In this document: positions 51,723 through 60,611 of the stretch, piece after piece
Layout: every line of letters starts with the position of its first letter
Position numbering within the stretch: position 1 is the stretch's first letter
Source of the DNA: Desulfitobacterium sp038181555
GTDB lineage: Bacteria > Bacillota > Desulfitobacteriia > Desulfitobacteriales > Desulfitobacteriaceae
Assembly: GCF_038181555.1 (NCBI RefSeq)
Contig: NZ_JBBWUA010000011.1
Coordinates: forward strand, 35,424-99,423
Reading direction: 5' to 3'
Length of the DNA stretch: 64,000 nucleotides
Program-made: the position numbers and the translations under genes
The notes under the pieces: generated by a model
Seen by the model: the letters and a program-made list of their open reading frames with translations, nothing else
Told to the model about the DNA's origin: nothing
Database searches by the model: none

Positions 51723-52818
51723 AGTAATGATTGTCGATGATATGGATATTATGATAAAACAGATTAAGCGGTTAACCTTATGGAGCGATGAGACGGATTT
51801 TCGCATCGTTGCACAGGCATCGGATGGTCAAGAAGCCCTTGAAAAGCTTCGGGAGCATCCTGTAGACCTCTTGATTACAGATATTGAAATGCCAATCATC
51901 AATGGAATTGAACTATTAAAAGAAGTACAAGAGCGGGGCTTAGCTTCTTGCGTCGTGTTCTTGAGCGTGCACAGTGAATTTAACTTTGCAAAACATGCGA
52001 TTCAATACGGTGTTTTTGATTATTTAATTAAGCCTGTTGCCCATGATGACCTAAAACAGGTACTCGAAAAAGCGAAAAAGCACCTGTTGGACAAGAAAAA
52101 GGCTAATGAATATGTGAAGACATTAGAGGAACAGCTGATTGAAAAGGTAGACATCTATTATCCTGAGGCACAGCTGAGAAGCCTTTTGAAGCAGCTGGAA
52201 CAAGGAGAAAAGGGAGCCTTAAGGGGAATAGAGATGATGCTTGATGAAGTGTGTGAGGGGGTAGGGCATGATCGGATTAAAGGGGCTCTGGTATTGCAAA
52301 AAATTTATGATGAAGTTTTGATGTCCATACAAGAGGCATATCCCTGGATCGAGAAGTACATCACAGTAGAGCATTATCTGGAAAATCCCTCCCCTCAGAA
52401 AGCTGAGCTCCAAGTCCTGAAAGAGCGATTCATGGAGCATGTTGAAAGGCTGATGGACACCCTGAATCGATTTGTTTTGCGGTCTGAACGCAGTGCCCTA
52501 GTAAAAGAGGTATGTCTTTTTTGTGTTGAGCATATTGAAAATGAAATTAGTCTCGGAAAAATTGCAGAAGCATTTTATTTGACAAAGAATTATGTCGGTG
52601 ATCTGTTCAAACAGGAGACGGGAATAACTGTCGGAGAGTATATTACTTTTATCAAAATAGAACGAGCAAAAAGACTGATTGAAAAGGATTCATTAAAAAA
52701 CTATGAAATAGCCCTTCTTCTAGGTTTTAGTGATGCAGAGTATTTCGGGAAATTATTTAAAAAATCTACGGGGATGCCACCGATGGTGTATAGGGCCATG
52801 AAAAAGGGTGAGCGTTAG
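51715..52818 (+). CDS. AraC-type response regulator (YesN-like)
   Basis: A 367-residue regulator: receiver with IVDDMD, phospho-Asp in LITDIEMPI (about 59) and KPVAHDDL; a long helical middle; and two AraC HTH motifs at the end (KIAEAFYLTKNYVGDLFKQ and YEIALLLGFSDAEYFGKLFK). ATG 51715 is preferred because GAGGG lies 5 nt upstream; ATG 51703 is also open. It overlaps the kinase gene, so they form a two-component pair, likely acting on the island's flavoprotein genes. Confidence 0.92.
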   Translation: MFEVMIVDDMDIMIKQIKRLTLWSDETDFRIVAQASDGQEALEKLREHPVDLLITDIEMPIINGIELLKEVQERGLASCVVFLSVHSEFNFAKHAIQYGVFDYLIKPVAHDDLKQVLEKAKKHLLDKKKANEYVKTLEEQLIEKVDIYYPEAQLRSLLKQLEQGEKGALRGIEMMLDEVCEGVGHDRIKGALVLQKIYDEVLMSIQEAYPWIEKYITVEHYLENPSPQKAELQVLKERFMEHVERLMDTLNRFVLRSERSALVKEVCLFCVEHIENEISLGKIAEAFYLTKNYVGDLFKQETGITVGEYITFIKIERAKRLIEKDSLKNYEIALLLGFSDAEYFGKLFKKSTGMPPMVYRAMKKGER

Positions 52819-52953
52819 GAACGTAAAATACTAATCCGTGTTTTGTCAGGGGTTAAGCCTTAGTAATTACATTCACATAATGGGTGAGCTCGTGTATGAT
52901 AAAACCATCACAAAGAGCTTCTCAAGCTCGATATAGAAAAAGGAGCGATTAGG

Positions 52954-53907
52954 ATGGTAATAGGTAAAAGAAGTTTGCTTACAGGAGTGCTACTTGCAGC
53001 AATGGTAACAACAATGACAGGTTGCAGCCAAGAGAGTACGGCGCCAGAGGCGGGCAAAACTCAGGGAACACAAAATGTAAGTGTTCAGCCGGAAGAAAAG
53101 AAATTTGATCTCGAATGGAGTATTCAACCAAAGCTAGGGATCACTAAAGGTGATTACTATAAAATCGAAGAACGTTTCCGTCAAGGACACCTAGGGTCTC
53201 TAGAGGTCGTTAAAAATGATGGAAAAATAGTTCACGTAGAATTTAACGAAACTGGACGTCCAAATTACTACCTTCGTTATTATCAAGATGTCCCCAAACG
53301 GATGTCTGAATATAACTTCTCAATGGGAGAGCGCAAAGGAGCTGCTTGGATTCAAAGTGTAGTTATGGTGGAAAAGCAAATGATTGAAAAGCAAGACCTT
53401 ACCGGAGAATTTGATATGATCTCTGGTGCTTCCAACAGTGTCAAGCAATCCATGCTTCCACTGGCAGAGCAGCTGGAAGGTTCTTTGAATGCACCATCGA
53501 AGCAAAAATATTACAGCATTGCTGAAAAACTAGAAGGTGGACTTACAGGTCTTCTCAAAATAGTTGTCGAAGATAAAAAGATCGTTTCCGTAAAGTATGA
53601 TGAGATCTTTGCTGACTCTCCAGAAGAAATTGACAATCCAATCTTGAAGAAGTTTTACAGACAATCCAAATATGAAAGTGTAGAATATGAAGAGCCTTCC
53701 CGTATTGGATTTAATGTTCAAATGGATGCTTTAAACGAACAAGTGGTTAAAACACAGAACCTCTTAGATATATCCGCGCTTCCAGCCATAGGTGATACCG
53801 GCGACTATGCAGCAAGTGGTTATACCACACGCAACACCGCATGGGATAATTATCTAAGAATGGCTGAGCAACTGCTCAATGAAATGAAAAAAGACGGCAA
53901 TTTCTAA
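52954..53907 (+). CDS. PplA-like lipoprotein with two FMN-binding-type domains
   Basis: A 317-residue lipoprotein: signal peptide with lipobox MTGC (Cys24), a Gly/Thr/Gln linker, then two related domains. The first (about 60-175) has DGKIVHVEFNETGR and DMISGASNS, matching the ApbE flavinylation motif Dxx(S/T)GA(T/S) with Ser as acceptor. The second (about 180-310) has DKKIVSVKYDEI but a degenerate DYAASGYT. Listeria PplA, with two FMN domains, carries electrons outside the cell. Here it could pass electrons to the flavin reductase at 47290. AAAAAGGAG precedes the ATG. Confidence 0.8.
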   Translation: MVIGKRSLLTGVLLAAMVTTMTGCSQESTAPEAGKTQGTQNVSVQPEEKKFDLEWSIQPKLGITKGDYYKIEERFRQGHLGSLEVVKNDGKIVHVEFNETGRPNYYLRYYQDVPKRMSEYNFSMGERKGAAWIQSVVMVEKQMIEKQDLTGEFDMISGASNSVKQSMLPLAEQLEGSLNAPSKQKYYSIAEKLEGGLTGLLKIVVEDKKIVSVKYDEIFADSPEEIDNPILKKFYRQSKYESVEYEEPSRIGFNVQMDALNEQVVKTQNLLDISALPAIGDTGDYAASGYTTRNTAWDNYLRMAEQLLNEMKKDGNF

Positions 53908-53925
53908 TATAATAAAGACAATTTT

Positions 53926-53975
53926 TCCGACTCTTAATCGGCAAGTCCACAGTTCGAATCTGTGGTGGCGCACCA
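53926..53975 (+). repeat. 3' copy of tRNA-Lys (candidate att site)
   Basis: A 50-nt match to 43540-43589 with two differences (G to A in the variable loop, T to C in the acceptor strand), covering anticodon arm, T arm, acceptor strand and CCA. No 5' half exists upstream, so it cannot be a tRNA gene. This is what tRNA-targeted integration leaves behind. Confidence 0.9.
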
Positions 53976-53990
53976 AGTAAAAATATAATT

Positions 53991-54025
53991 CAGGCGTTTC
54001 AGTTTTAACTGAGACGCCTGTTTTG
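53991..54025 (+). terminator. Terminator after the tRNA-Lys copy
   Basis: CAGGCGTTTCAGT and ACTGAGACGCCTG, 13-bp stem, TTTTG. It resembles the true tRNA terminator at 43603, so the copied region extends beyond the tRNA in diverged form. Confidence 0.8.
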
Positions 54026-54243
54026 CCTTAACTTAATGGACTAAGGGGTATTCATAAGCAAATTAGGTGTTTGGCATTGAATTTTTCTATAATCAAGGAT
54101 ATTTTAAAAAAAGTAAACGAGTGGTATGCTATTAATAAGATTTTTTCATTGACGCAAGACGATTAGTTTGCGCCACAATTCTTGCTTCATATGTTCGAGT
54201 TAGTTAGTAAGTAGTGGAATTACTATGATTAGGAGTGTGAAAG

Positions 54244-54570
54244 ATGTCATTAGAACAATTGAACCCAACCCGATTTGAGGAGATTATTTATGATAATGGT
54301 GATCCTTGTTTAGTGATCTTCTCAAGAAAAACATGTCACGTATGTAAGGAAGTCGTACCTGTGCTTGAAGATTTACAACCAAAGTATGAAGGTAAGTTCG
54401 GCTTCTACTATGTTGATGTCGAAGATGAAAAAGCTTTATTTCAAAGATTTTCTTTAAAAGGTGTTCCGCAAATTCTCTTCTTTAATGAGGGAGAATACCA
54501 AGGGAAAATGGCTGGTTTAGTCGAAGACGATAAGGTTGAAGAAAAAATCTCTGAAGTTCTAGGTGCTTAA
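54244..54570 (+). CDS. Thioredoxin-like protein with CHVC active site
   Basis: A 108-residue thioredoxin fold. The active site is TCHVC (Cys31, Cys34), not WCGPC, and the cis-Pro is in KGVPQILFF. AGGAGTG precedes the ATG. It is 35 nt upstream of a thioredoxin reductase gene, its likely partner. The altered active site suggests a special redox potential or a dedicated client. Confidence 0.9.
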   Translation: MSLEQLNPTRFEEIIYDNGDPCLVIFSRKTCHVCKEVVPVLEDLQPKYEGKFGFYYVDVEDEKALFQRFSLKGVPQILFFNEGEYQGKMAGLVEDDKVEEKISEVLGA

Positions 54571-54605
54571 ATCGTATAAAATAGACAAGGTAAGAGGTTG
54601 TAGAA

Positions 54606-55814
54606 ATGGAAAACTATGATTTAGTGATCATTGGTGGGGGCCCTGCGGGGCTGACCTCAGCTATTTATGGTGGTCGATCTAAGCTTAAGACTTTACTCAT
54701 CAATAAGGGAACTATTGGTGGGATGGTTGATACGACCCGCGAAATTGTCAACTATCCTGGTTACGTAGAAACGACTGGGCCTGATTTGATGAAGGATTTT
54801 CATGAGCATGCGAAAAGCTTTGGGGTAGATTTCCTCAGAGAAGAAGTGCTTAGTGTTGACTTTTCTCAAGAAGAAAAGGTAATCAAGACTAAGAAGGGTA
54901 AGGAAATTGCCGCTAAAGCCGTGATCATTGCTTGTGGCAGTGCGCCAAGAATGCTCAACATTCCAGGAGAATCAAGACTGCGGGGCAATGGTCTAGCTTA
55001 CTGTGCTACTTGTGATGCAGAGTTTTTCGAAGGCGAACATGTTGTTGTCGTTGGTAGCGGTGACCAAGCTATCGAAGAAGGTATGTATATTGCTAAGTTT
55101 GCGAGTAAGGTTACAGTTATCGTATTACACGATGAAGGTACTCTCGACTGCAACAAAGTAAGTGCTGAGCGAGCTGCTTGTCACCCCAAAATGAATTTTA
55201 TCTGGAACTCCACGGTCTCAGAAATTCTTGGTGAAGACAATGTAGAAGCTGTAAAGATTAAGAACATTAAGACCGGAGAATCCTATGATTTCCCCTGTCA
55301 AGGTGTGTTCTTATTTGTCGGGATGGTCCCTGCCACGGGTTTCTTAAAGGATAGTGGCCTTGCTATGGACAAGCGTGGCTATATCCCTGTCAATGAATTG
55401 ATGGAAACCAACTTGGAGGGAGTCTATGCTGCAGGTGATAATCGTGTCAAATACTTGAGACAAGTAGTGACATCAGCCGGTGATGGTGCCACAGCGGCGG
55501 TTGCAGCGGGACGCTATATTGATGAACTTAACAGCTTTAACGCTGAGGTTCTCCAAAGTGATAAAAAAGTTGCGCTGTTGTTCTTCAATGCTATGGTGGA
55601 TGAAAGCTTGGCCTTCAGCACCTTATTAGAAGAATTAAACAGTGAAATGGATAGCAAATATAAGGTCGTCAAAGTAGATTTGGCTACCAAGAAAAGTATG
55701 GCTAATAAGTATAGTATTCAAGCCGCACCCGCAGTGGTTATCTTAGATCAGGGTAAAGAAGTAAAGCGCTTGGAGTGCTCGATGGATAAGGAAAGTATAA
55801 AAGCTCAACTCTAA
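54606..55814 (+). CDS. Thioredoxin reductase with C-terminal Cys-less thioredoxin-like domain
   Basis: A 402-residue flavoprotein, about 90 residues longer than usual TrxB. The reductase part has FAD motif GGGPAGLTSAIYGGR, redox pair CATC (YCATCDAEFF, about 137-140), NAD(P)H motif GSGDQAIEEG and the GVYAAGDNR end. Residues about 315-402 look like a thioredoxin fold (KVALLFFNAM..., IQAAPAVVILDQGKE with cis-Pro) but carry no CxxC, so it cannot exchange thiols and may dock the partner. It is in an operon with the CHVC thioredoxin. Confidence 0.9.
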   Translation: MENYDLVIIGGGPAGLTSAIYGGRSKLKTLLINKGTIGGMVDTTREIVNYPGYVETTGPDLMKDFHEHAKSFGVDFLREEVLSVDFSQEEKVIKTKKGKEIAAKAVIIACGSAPRMLNIPGESRLRGNGLAYCATCDAEFFEGEHVVVVGSGDQAIEEGMYIAKFASKVTVIVLHDEGTLDCNKVSAERAACHPKMNFIWNSTVSEILGEDNVEAVKIKNIKTGESYDFPCQGVFLFVGMVPATGFLKDSGLAMDKRGYIPVNELMETNLEGVYAAGDNRVKYLRQVVTSAGDGATAAVAAGRYIDELNSFNAEVLQSDKKVALLFFNAMVDESLAFSTLLEELNSEMDSKYKVVKVDLATKKSMANKYSIQAAPAVVILDQGKEVKRLECSMDKESIKAQL

Positions 55815-55828
55815 TTATCTGCTATAAT

Positions 55829-55867
55829 AAAACGCTACAAAGGCCGTGTGCTTTTGTAGCGTTTTTA
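55829..55867 (+). terminator. Terminator after the thioredoxin operon
   Basis: AACGCTACAAA and TTTGTAGCGTT, 11-bp stem, then TTTAT. Confidence 0.85.
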
Positions 55868-55991
55868 TATTGTTATGTCTGGGTCGTGTAGCTTACCATA
55901 CCATACATCCGCACCGCTCAGGCGCTCCAGGGCTAGCGTGCTTGTTTGTATAATGCCCTTGTTTTACAGAGCAATAACATTAGGTTCAATT

Positions 55992-57428
55992 TCAAGTAGC
56001 TTTCTCGGGATGCAAGATCTCAGCCAGGAGGCTTTGACTCAGACGTTGGATGGCGGTGTTAATCTTTTCCGGTTCAATGCCTGAATAGTTCAGGATAATT
56101 TCATGGGTCTGATGATCATGGTTGTCATGGTAATATTGAGAGACACAGGAAATGCGAATGCCGGTATTTTTGGCTGCTAGGATAAGCTTTTCGTCGTCCA
56201 CCTGGGTATTAATTTTCATGAGGAAATGTAGCCCGGAATCCTCTTCGCGAATCGTAACATAGGGGCTTAAATCGCTTTGGCGGAGGGCTTTGAGGATGGT
56301 ATCCCGTTGCTTGCGGTAATAGGTTCGCATCCGGTTAATATGCTTTTCAAAATAACCCTCGGAGATGAAACGGGCCAGAGTGAATTGCTCAAAGGTAGAG
56401 ACGGTGCAGGAGTAAAAGCCCAACTTTTGATAATACCGCTTTACAAGATGCTTGGGGAGAACCATGTAGCTGATCCGAAAGGTGGGAGCTAGGCTTTTCG
56501 AGAAGGTGTTGATGTAGATCACTTTTTCCATGATATCGATACTTTGCAGCGTGGGGATGGGTTTGCCGAAAAGGCGGAATTCGCAGTCATAGTCATCTTC
56601 AATAATGTAGTGCTCATTTTGTTGGGCTGCCCAGCTTAAGAGCTCATAGCGTCGACTGACGGGCATGACGATTCCGGTCGGGAAATGATGAGAGGGCGTA
56701 ATGTGCAGAATCTGGGCGCCACGGCTCTTGACATCGTCCGGCATAACCCCGGAAGCATCCATAGCAATCGGATAACATTTGACATCATTGCTCTCATAGA
56801 TTCTCATCAGCCGAGGATAGCCGGGGTCTTCTACGGCATAGATGCGATTTCTACCTAAGAGCTGGATCAGGACGCTGTAGAGGTATTGGGTACCGGCACC
56901 GACAATGATCTGCTCAGGCTCCACAGATAGCCCGCGGAATTGGTAAAGATGTTCAGCAAGGGCTTGCCTTAGCTTCGTGACGCCGCCCACCGAGGTATCG
57001 GATAAGAGAGCAGCCTCGCTTTCCGTATCGGTCACGTCACGCAGGAGCTTAGTCCAGATCGAGAAGGGGAAAGAATCGGGAGCTACGGAATTTCTGACGA
57101 AGTCAGCATAATAAGCTGGCTCTTTTTTTTGCTTCTGGCCTTGTGCTTCCTGCGGTCTTTCCCGAAGAGGATGAAGGGTTTGTCCCTCTAGATTGGCGAC
57201 AAAGTATCCCCGCTTAGGCAGAGTATAAATGTAGCCTTCGGCGGCCAATTGAGCATAGGCGTTCTCAATGGTAATGATGCTCACCCCAAGGTTTTTGGCA
57301 AAGGCCCGTTTGGAGGGGAGCTTTTCATCAGGCTTTAATTTTTTTTCCAATATATCCTTTTTGATGCAATGGTAGAGATATTCATACATGCTCTCTGACC
57401 CTATATTTTCAAAAGAATAGGTCAACAT
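55992..57428 (-). CDS. pdxR: MocR-family regulator PdxR
   Basis: A 478-residue fusion of a GntR winged HTH (about 10-75, LPSKRAFAKNLGVSIITIE) and a fold-I aminotransferase domain. The PLP Lys is in NTFSKSLAPTFRIS, and EDDYDCEFR is conserved. Such regulators bind PLP and control pdxST. It is divergent from pdxS with 114 nt between, the usual arrangement, so the target is almost certainly pdxST. AAAGGAG lies before the ATG. Confidence 0.93.
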   Translation of the reverse strand: MLTYSFENIGSESMYEYLYHCIKKDILEKKLKPDEKLPSKRAFAKNLGVSIITIENAYAQLAAEGYIYTLPKRGYFVANLEGQTLHPLRERPQEAQGQKQKKEPAYYADFVRNSVAPDSFPFSIWTKLLRDVTDTESEAALLSDTSVGGVTKLRQALAEHLYQFRGLSVEPEQIIVGAGTQYLYSVLIQLLGRNRIYAVEDPGYPRLMRIYESNDVKCYPIAMDASGVMPDDVKSRGAQILHITPSHHFPTGIVMPVSRRYELLSWAAQQNEHYIIEDDYDCEFRLFGKPIPTLQSIDIMEKVIYINTFSKSLAPTFRISYMVLPKHLVKRYYQKLGFYSCTVSTFEQFTLARFISEGYFEKHINRMRTYYRKQRDTILKALRQSDLSPYVTIREEDSGLHFLMKINTQVDDEKLILAAKNTGIRISCVSQYYHDNHDHQTHEIILNYSGIEPEKINTAIQRLSQSLLAEILHPEKAT

Positions 57429-57542
57429 CTTGAGGACTCCTTTTCGATTTGGTCGTATAAAAAAATAAGGAATTGGTTATTTTGAATATAGCCAGATTTG
57501 AGTATACTCGAAACTAATGAACAAGTAAAGTGAGGTTTTGTT

Positions 57543-58427
57543 ATGAATACTATAAACAACAAACAATATGACCTGAACAAGGAGCTTGCCCAAATGCTCA
57601 AAGGCGGCGTGATCATGGATGTGACCACCCCAGAGCAAGCGAAGATTGCCGAGGCGGCAGGAGCCTGCGCGGTGATGGCTCTAGAGCGGATCCCAGCTGA
57701 CATTCGTGCTGTTGGCGGTGTATCCCGGATGAGTGATCCGAAGATGATAAAAGGTATCCAAAATGCAGTTTCTATTCCAGTTATGGCCAAGTGTCGGATC
57801 GGTCACTTTGTCGAGGCTCAGATTCTTGAGGCGATCGAAATTGATTATATTGATGAAAGTGAAGTGCTTTCCCCTGCTGATGATGTCTACCACATTGATA
57901 AGACCAGATTTAAGGTTCCCTTTGTTTGCGGGGCCAAAGATCTGGGGGAAGCCTTACGTAGAATTAACGAAGGAGCTACGATGATTCGGACCAAGGGTGA
58001 ACCTGGCACCGGAGACGTAGTTCAAGCTGTTCGCCATATGCGCATGATCAATCGTCAAATCAGCCGCGTGGTCGGCATGCGAGAAGATGAGCTTTTCCAA
58101 GAAGCAAAAGAGCTGCAAGTACCTTATGAGTTGGTGCTTTATGTCCATGAGCATCGTCGTCTGCCGGTGGTCAATTTCGCTGCTGGTGGTATCGCGACTC
58201 CTGCGGATGCAGCTTTAATGATGCAGTTGGGAGCGGAGGGAGTTTTTGTAGGTTCCGGTATCTTTAAATCGGGAGATCCTGCTCGAAGAGCTCAAGCGAT
58301 TGTCAAAGCAGTAACGAATTACCAGGATCCGAAGGTGTTGGCTGATCTGTCCGAGGATTTAGGGGAAGCTATGGTCGGAATCAACGAGCAGGAAATCGAG
58401 CTGCTTATGGCTGAACGAGGCAAGTAA
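57543..58427 (+). CDS. pdxS: Pyridoxal 5'-phosphate synthase subunit PdxS
   Basis: A 294-residue PLP synthase barrel subunit. Asp in MDVTTPEQA, Lys83 in VMAKCRIGH and Lys in RTKGEPGTGD are the catalytic residues. It builds PLP from ribose 5-phosphate, glyceraldehyde 3-phosphate and ammonia from PdxT. It is divergent from pdxR and followed 1 nt later by pdxT. Confidence 0.97.
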   Translation: MNTINNKQYDLNKELAQMLKGGVIMDVTTPEQAKIAEAAGACAVMALERIPADIRAVGGVSRMSDPKMIKGIQNAVSIPVMAKCRIGHFVEAQILEAIEIDYIDESEVLSPADDVYHIDKTRFKVPFVCGAKDLGEALRRINEGATMIRTKGEPGTGDVVQAVRHMRMINRQISRVVGMREDELFQEAKELQVPYELVLYVHEHRRLPVVNFAAGGIATPADAALMMQLGAEGVFVGSGIFKSGDPARRAQAIVKAVTNYQDPKVLADLSEDLGEAMVGINEQEIELLMAERGK

Positions 58428-58428
58428 G

Positions 58429-59028
58429 ATGATCGTAGGAGTATTGGCTGTTCAAGGAGCCTTTGCCGAGCATGAGAAAATCCTCAAGGAACTTGGTGTC
58501 GATTATCTAGAGCTCCGCAATGGCAATGATGCTCGTCAAAATTTTGACGGACTGATTCTGCCGGGAGGGGAGAGTACCACCCAAGGGAAATTGCTCCGGG
58601 AGTTGGATATGTTTGAAGCTCTGCAGGAGAAGATCGTCGAGGGTCTGCCTGTATTAGGCACCTGTGCGGGACTTATTCTTCTTGCTGAAGAGCTCAGCAA
58701 CGATTCGGCCCATCACTTTGGTACCTTACCGGTAACGGTTAAGCGGAATGCTTACGGAAGGCAGCTGGGGAGCTTTTATACCGAAGAGGTAGTTGGGGAT
58801 TTGGGTAAGGTTCCCATGACCTTTATTCGCGCACCCTATATCGAATCAGTCAAAGCAGGGGTGGAGGTTCTCGGTGAGGTCAATGAACACATCGTGGCTG
58901 TTCGTTATAAAAATCAAATCGGTCTTTCCTTTCACCCGGAATTAAATGAAGATCGCAAAATCCATCAAATGTTTCTTGACATGGTCTCCCTTCGGGATCT
59001 CCAAACGTGGTCTCAAAATGTAATCTAA
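58429..59028 (+). CDS. pdxT: Pyridoxal 5'-phosphate synthase glutaminase subunit PdxT
   Basis: A 199-residue class I glutamine amidotransferase. Oxyanion and nucleophile motifs: LPGGEST and LGTCAGLILL (Cys about 80), with the His-Glu pair in SFHPEL. It feeds ammonia to PdxS, with which it forms a 12+12 complex. The start is 1 nt after the pdxS stop. Confidence 0.97.
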   Translation: MIVGVLAVQGAFAEHEKILKELGVDYLELRNGNDARQNFDGLILPGGESTTQGKLLRELDMFEALQEKIVEGLPVLGTCAGLILLAEELSNDSAHHFGTLPVTVKRNAYGRQLGSFYTEEVVGDLGKVPMTFIRAPYIESVKAGVEVLGEVNEHIVAVRYKNQIGLSFHPELNEDRKIHQMFLDMVSLRDLQTWSQNVI

Positions 59029-59088
59029 TACGAAAGCTCTGCTGATGGCGAAGAAAAAGGATTCAGCGAGCATTATAGAGAATTATAT

Positions 59089-59120
59089 CTAGGCATTCCC
59101 TCGTGGGATGCCTATTTTCA
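59089..59120 (+). terminator. Terminator after pdxST
   Basis: TAGGCAT-T-CCC and GGG-ATGCCTA with TCGT loop, then TTTTC. Confidence 0.8.
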
Positions 59121-59170
59121 TGTTCAGTCGGCTATCTTGGGGTGGGGAAAGCTTTTTCGGTATATACTAA

Positions 59171-59239
59171 AGCTCAGGAAAAGATGTAAATAGAGTTCAG
59201 AAAAAGATCTGTTTAAAGCTTAGAAAAAGGTGTATTTAA
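59171..59239. repeat. Three tandem 23-bp repeats
   Basis: Exact 23-bp periodicity with unit AGnTCAGAAAAAGATnTnTTTAA upstream of the threonine dehydratase gene; copies differ at several positions. It is the main content of the gap 59029-59328 with the pdxT terminator. Confidence 0.8.
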
Positions 59240-59328
59240 GTTTTTAATAAGTTGTCAAGATTAGCGATTGAGATCAGCAATGAGATGATCAAATGAATTA
59301 GCAATTGCGATGAGTAAGGAGCGTTGGT

Positions 59329-60537
59329 ATGTCTACAGAACTGTCTTTAGCAAAAATCCAAGAAGCCCAGAACGCTATCCAACCTTATATTCACCAAACG
59401 GTTCTGGATCATTCAAGTACCATGAGTGCTCTGACCGGGGCACATATCTACTTGAAGATGGAGAACCTGCAGAAAACCGGCTCTTTTAAAGCCCGCGGAG
59501 CGATGAACAAAATCCTGAAGCTTTCTGAAGACGAGAAGAAAAAAGGGGTTTTGGCTGCTTCGGCAGGAAATCATGCCCAAGGGGTGGCTATGGCAGCCTC
59601 GCGCTTAGGAATCGCCTCAACCATCGTCATGCCGGAAAATGCTCCCTTGGCCAAGGTCTCTGCTACAGAGGGGTATGGCGCTAAGGTCATTCTTTCCGGG
59701 GCAGTCTTCGATGATGCTTATCAAAAGGCTGTAGAAATCCAACAAGAAACCGGTGCGACCTTCATTCATGCCTTTGATGATTGGGAGGTCATGGCGGGAC
59801 AAGGGACGATTGGCTTAGAAATTTTTGAGCAATTGCCCGAGGTGGATACCGTTCTCGTTCCGATTGGTGGCGGGGGCTTGATCGCCGGTGTAGGTGTAGC
59901 CTTAAAATCCCTTAAACCCAATGTGCGCATCATCGGAGTCCAAGCAGCGGGAGCGGCTAGTATGCTTCATGCGCTGGAGGTTGGCAAGCCTGAGCTCTTG
60001 GCCCGGGCCAATACTGTGGCTGACGGGATTGCCGTCAAAAAGGCGGGAGAGCGAACCTTTGCCACCGTGCGTCAGGTTGTAGATGCTATCGTGACTGTTG
60101 AAGAAGAAGAGATCAGTCAAGCCATTCTTATGCTGATGGAACGCACGAAGACCCTCGCCGAAGGAGCAGGAGCGGTGAGTGTCGCGGCCGCCCTTCAACA
60201 TAAGGTCGATCTAAAAGGTCAGAAAGCGGTGCTTATACTGAGTGGGGGCAATATCGATGTAAATTTCCTGGCGCAGATTATCGAACGAGGCCTCAGACGT
60301 TCAGGCCGGGCCATGGTTTGCCAGATGCTCTTGCCTGATCAGCCCGGTAACCTGGAGAAAGTCCTCGAAATTATTGCTCAAGAACGAGCGAATATCATTA
60401 CCATCGAGCATGCCCGTTATGACTTAACGGTTCCCATGCGTTCTGCCCGTGTCTATATGACTTTAGAAACGCAAAGCTTTGAACATCAAAACCGGATTAG
60501 CAAGCGCCTTGAGGAGGCCGGATACCCCTTGGTGTAA
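59329..60537 (+). CDS. Threonine ammonia-lyase, second copy (TdcB-like with ACT domain)
   Basis: A 402-residue fold-II PLP enzyme: PLP Lys in TGSFKARGAMNK, ASAGNHAQGVAMAA, phosphate loop PIGGGGL, and a C-terminal ACT-like domain (about 325-402, LLPDQPGNLEKVL). The layout is that of catabolic-type threonine dehydratases of Firmicutes, unlike the ilvA at 15214 which has the larger regulatory end. TAAGGAG precedes the ATG. The next gene, threonine aldolase, acts on the same substrate; PLP synthesis genes are just upstream. Confidence 0.92.
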   Translation: MSTELSLAKIQEAQNAIQPYIHQTVLDHSSTMSALTGAHIYLKMENLQKTGSFKARGAMNKILKLSEDEKKKGVLAASAGNHAQGVAMAASRLGIASTIVMPENAPLAKVSATEGYGAKVILSGAVFDDAYQKAVEIQQETGATFIHAFDDWEVMAGQGTIGLEIFEQLPEVDTVLVPIGGGGLIAGVGVALKSLKPNVRIIGVQAAGAASMLHALEVGKPELLARANTVADGIAVKKAGERTFATVRQVVDAIVTVEEEEISQAILMLMERTKTLAEGAGAVSVAAALQHKVDLKGQKAVLILSGGNIDVNFLAQIIERGLRRSGRAMVCQMLLPDQPGNLEKVLEIIAQERANIITIEHARYDLTVPMRSARVYMTLETQSFEHQNRISKRLEEAGYPLV

Positions 60538-60611
60538 TTACTGTTTAATTACTTAAGTTAATTGTTAGTTTTTTTAAAGAGATATTTGATTTGCGAAGTG
60601 GAGGATAATAG

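Larger units (their letters stand above)
43541..53975. mobile_element. Candidate tRNA-Lys-associated genomic island
   Basis: The interval of about 10.4 kb is bounded by the 3' part of tRNA-Lys and an almost identical 50-nt copy (48/50). It contains an ACR3 remnant, a GntR regulator, an IS1182-type element, two flavin lipoprotein genes and a two-component system, with AT-richer, longer intergenic regions than the flanks. No integrase gene is seen, so if it came by tRNA-targeted integration the enzyme has been lost or lay outside. Confidence 0.6.

Noticed and set aside
53926..53975. Second tRNA-Lys gene
   Set aside because: Only the anticodon arm to CCA is present; the upstream bases do not supply an acceptor 5' strand or D arm.
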